A program made the position numbers and the translations under genes. Positions 62,067-64,000 of a stretch of 64,000 nt of DNA are shown in pieces. Where the stretch lies: assembly GCA_039972875.1 (NCBI GenBank), contig JBDWMA010000042.1, positions 186,001 through 250,000 of the forward strand. The letters run 5' to 3'. The notes below the pieces were generated by a model. That model did not search any database and was not told the DNA's origin. It saw only the letters and a list, made by a program, of their open reading frames with translations. The DNA is from Pseudoruegeria sp039972875. GTDB lineage: Bacteria > Pseudomonadota > Alphaproteobacteria > Rhodobacterales > Rhodobacteraceae. Position 1 is the stretch's first letter. The number at the start of each line of letters is the position of its first letter.

Positions 62067-63035
62067 GTGAAAGCTTTTCAAATTCTCGAATACAACCGTA
62101 CTCAAATACGAGAAATTGATATTCCAACACCAAAACCGGGAGAGATTCTCATCAAAATTGAAGCTTGCGCTTTGAATTTCGCTGATACCCTTATGGTTGC
62201 GGGAAGATATCAAGAAAAACCGACCTTTCCCTTTTCCCCGGGACTGGAATTTGCAGGCACAGTGCAGGCCAAGGGCGATGCCATTCACAACTTTGCAGTT
62301 GGTGATCGTGTTTCCGGGTTTTCCAGCCACGGAGGTTTGGCCCAATATGGGTGTTTTCCAGCTGACGCATGTGTGGTTTGTCCGGATGAAATGTCCCTTG
62401 ATCACGCTGCCGCTTTTCAAATTGCCTATGGAACATCGCTTTGCGCCCTGTCCCATCGCGCCCAAATGCAACCCGGTGAAACGTTACTCGTGACGGGGGC
62501 CGCAGGAGGTGTGGGATTAACGGCTATCGAAATTGGAAAACTGATGGGCGCACGGGTAATTGCCTGCGCTCGTGGACAAGACAAACTGGACATCGCCCAG
62601 AAAGCCGGTGCTGATCACCTCATTGACAGCGACATAGAGAATCTTCGCTCTGCGGTCAAAGCGCTCGGTGGCGCAGATGTCGTCTATGAAACCATCGGAG
62701 GTGCGGTTTTCTCTGAGGCTTTGCGTGCAATGAACCCTGAGGGACGTATGATACCCATTGGCTTTGCCGGGGGAGACGTTCCACAGATTCCGGCCAATCA
62801 CTTGCTGGTAAAAAACCTGACAGTCATCGGGCTGTATTGGGGGGGATACACAAAATTTGCACCCGAGGTTATCGCCAAAACTATGAAACAACTCAACACA
62901 TGGTATCTTGAAGGCAAATTGCATCCGCATATCAGCCACCGCCTGCCATTATCCCAAACAGAGGACGCCTTGGATCTGCTCAGATCGCGCAAATCGACAG
63001 GCAAGGTGGTCGTGCTGCCGTGGGCTAATGGCTAA
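62067..63035 (+). CDS. NADPH:quinone oxidoreductase-like MDR protein
   Basis: A 322-residue medium-chain dehydrogenase/reductase without catalytic zinc ligands. It shows ALNFADTLMVAGRYQEKP (zeta-crystallin/QOR-type), PGLEFAGTVQAKGD, the NADPH loop VTGAAGGVGLTAIEIGKLMGA and ADVVYETIGG. These enzymes reduce quinones or enoyl compounds. The start is a GTG at 62067 preceded by AGGGGGA at 62052-62058. The gene is divergent from the XRE regulator with 252 bp between. Confidence 0.9.
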   Translation: MKAFQILEYNRTQIREIDIPTPKPGEILIKIEACALNFADTLMVAGRYQEKPTFPFSPGLEFAGTVQAKGDAIHNFAVGDRVSGFSSHGGLAQYGCFPADACVVCPDEMSLDHAAAFQIAYGTSLCALSHRAQMQPGETLLVTGAAGGVGLTAIEIGKLMGARVIACARGQDKLDIAQKAGADHLIDSDIENLRSAVKALGGADVVYETIGGAVFSEALRAMNPEGRMIPIGFAGGDVPQIPANHLLVKNLTVIGLYWGGYTKFAPEVIAKTMKQLNTWYLEGKLHPHISHRLPLSQTEDALDLLRSRKSTGKVVVLPWANG

Positions 63036-63095
63036 CCCCTTGGACTTATCCTGCCCGAATCATGTAGGAATGCCCGAGCAGTTAAGGAAACTCTG

Positions 63096-63515
63096 ATGCC
63101 AAAGTATGAATACAAAGTTGTTCCGGCCCCGGTGAAAGGCACCAAAGCGAAAGGGCTGAAATCAACCTCAGAGCGATTCGCTCAATCGCTTATGGATGTG
63201 ATGAACGCCGAGGGGTGCAATGGGTGGGAATATCTGCGTGCGGACACTCTACCAGTCGAAGAACGCTCAGGCTTAACAGGCAAAAGCACGACTTACCAAA
63301 ACATGTTGGTCTTTCGCCGTGCCAACAAAGAAGCCACCCCTGCCCCAGTTTCAACCATGGTCATACAAGAACCCGCAGAGCGGACCCCCCCAATCAGTGT
63401 CGATACTCCGGAACAATTGGCCGACACCCTTGCACCCAGAGTAGAAGCCGCTTCAGACCCAGCCGAAGGCGATGCCCCGGCTGTAGGTCCTGCTTCTTTG
63501 GGAAATCGTTCTTAA
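63096..63515 (+). CDS. DUF4177 domain protein
   Basis: A 139-residue protein. The first ~75 residues match DUF4177 (PF13783): MPKYEYKVVPAPVKG, MNAEGCNGWEYLRADTLP and YQNMLVFRR. The remainder is a low-complexity P/A/E-rich tail. Function is unknown. It overlaps bolA tail to tail by four bases (63512-63515) and follows the MDR gene by 60 bp. Confidence 0.82.
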   Translation: MPKYEYKVVPAPVKGTKAKGLKSTSERFAQSLMDVMNAEGCNGWEYLRADTLPVEERSGLTGKSTTYQNMLVFRRANKEATPAPVSTMVIQEPAERTPPISVDTPEQLADTLAPRVEAASDPAEGDAPAVGPASLGNRS

Positions 63516-63769
63516 TCAGAGATTTCCAACGCCAGGGCATGAATCTGACCGATGATGTCCTGGCCAATCGCCGCATGAAGCGCACGATGGCGTGCCAATC
63601 GCGACATCCCCCCAAATACAGGTGCAGAGATTCGGACTCTGAAGTGACTCTGCCCGCCCTCTTGGAATCCGGCATGTCCCCTGTGTTGTTCACTTTCATC
63701 TAATATTTCCAACGACAGAGGGTTAAACTCGGCCATTAAACGCTTATGAATTTCATCTGCGATCTTCAT
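63512..63769 (-). CDS. bolA: BolA family protein
   Basis: An 85-residue BolA-fold protein: MKIADEIHKRLMAEFNPLSLEILDESEQHRGH, in which the invariant ESxxHxGH is DESEQHRGHAG; SHFRVRISAPVFGGMSRLARHRALHAA follows and IHALALEI closes it. BolA partners monothiol glutaredoxins in Fe-S trafficking and stress. It is divergent from the J-domain gene, the pairing known in Rhodobacterales. Confidence 0.95.
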   Translation of the reverse strand: MKIADEIHKRLMAEFNPLSLEILDESEQHRGHAGFQEGGQSHFRVRISAPVFGGMSRLARHRALHAAIGQDIIGQIHALALEISD

Positions 63770-63843
63770 TTTTTCATTTTCCCTCTTTCCGCTGCGGCAG
63801 CAAAACCTTAAACTGCCCGCCTCGAGTAGAAAAGGTTAGCGCA

Positions 63844-64000
63844 ATGAGCAAGGGCGATCCCTTCGGTTTTGACATGTCAGTGTCAAAAGACAAAAAGAAA
63901 CGTACACGCGGGCGCCGCGGCATGTCAGGTGCCTTTGAAACGTCCACCCGGCAGTGTGAATGGCCTGGCTGTGAAGAAGGCGGGCAATATCGTGCACCAA
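63844..64000 (+). CDS. J-domain (DnaJ-class) protein, N-terminal part
   Basis: The frame begins with ATG at 63844 and runs off the right edge after 52 codons. It reads MSKGDPFGFDMSVSKDKKKR, RRGMSGAFETSTRQCEWPGC and EEGGQYRAP, which is the N-terminus I recall for the J-domain protein next to bolA in Rhodobacterales; the J domain itself lies beyond the window. Two cysteines (QCEWPGC) suggest a small zinc site. The 74 bp gap to bolA holds both promoters. Confidence 0.75.
   Translation, partial: MSKGDPFGFDMSVSKDKKKRTRGRRGMSGAFETSTRQCEWPGCEEGGQYRAP

Overview
The window reads as chromosomal DNA of an alphaproteobacterium, most probably a Rhodobacterales (roseobacter-type) bacterium. This rests on gene neighbourhoods and protein types: secD-secF-Mth938-ccmAB, radA-cvpA-purF, divergent anmK/tyrS, pgk beside a DhnA-type class I aldolase with paired cyclophilins, and divergent bolA/J-domain genes. 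No rRNA, tRNA, CRISPR array, prophage or insertion sequence was recognised. Coding density is high, and most genes sit in short operons with overlapping stop and start codons.

Layout. 1-7204 (mostly minus strand): cytochrome c maturation genes (ccmG start, ccmD, ccmC, then ccmB and ccmA), split by a plus-strand TenA gene, followed upstream by a Mth938-like protein, a TauE-type permease and the Sec accessory genes secF, secD and yajC. 7384-14882 (plus): serS, alr, an MlaE/MlaF-type ABC pair, a membrane coiled-coil protein, a PqiA-like protein, radA and cvpA. 14934-16860 (minus): an H-NOX haem sensor with its hybrid histidine kinase, lying between cvpA and purF. 17034-20270 (plus): purF, a DUF1284-GNAT fusion and an unusual SDR. 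20325-26179: a partly decayed sugar region with a KDG-type kinase, a GntR/FCD regulator, a mannonate dehydratase (uxuA) pseudogene broken by frameshifts and a stop, a GH13 alpha-glucosidase and a divergent LacI regulator with two identical palindromic operators.

26278-39000: a DMT exporter, eno, several small or poorly known genes (MEKHLA, an 82-residue orphan, a Hint-domain protein, a DUF985 cupin, a cyclase), anmK, tyrS, a DUF3179 protein, two cyclophilins, pgk and fba. eno and fba share LacI-type TGTTAGCG motifs, suggesting common control of glycolysis/gluconeogenesis. 39577-44293 is a six-gene plus-strand operon resembling the Zrg zinc system of vibrios: a His-rich periplasmic protein, an ABC ATPase, an FtsX-fold permease and two DUF3299 proteins flanking an unrecognised secreted protein. 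It abuts a complete Mn/Fe-type ABC importer operon (44322-47876, minus) with two palindromes upstream. This metal-handling block is the most interesting poorly described system here.

48050-56763 (minus): ileS, yebC, an SLC13 transporter with RCK_C domains, ymdB, 5-formyl-THF cyclo-ligase and mgtE. 56903-64000: guanine deaminase, a GNAT, 8-oxoguanine deaminase, a HisN-type phosphatase, an XRE regulator, a quinone-oxidoreductase-like MDR, a DUF4177 protein, bolA and the start of a J-domain gene. Family names are from memory of the families and motif reading; no database search was possible.
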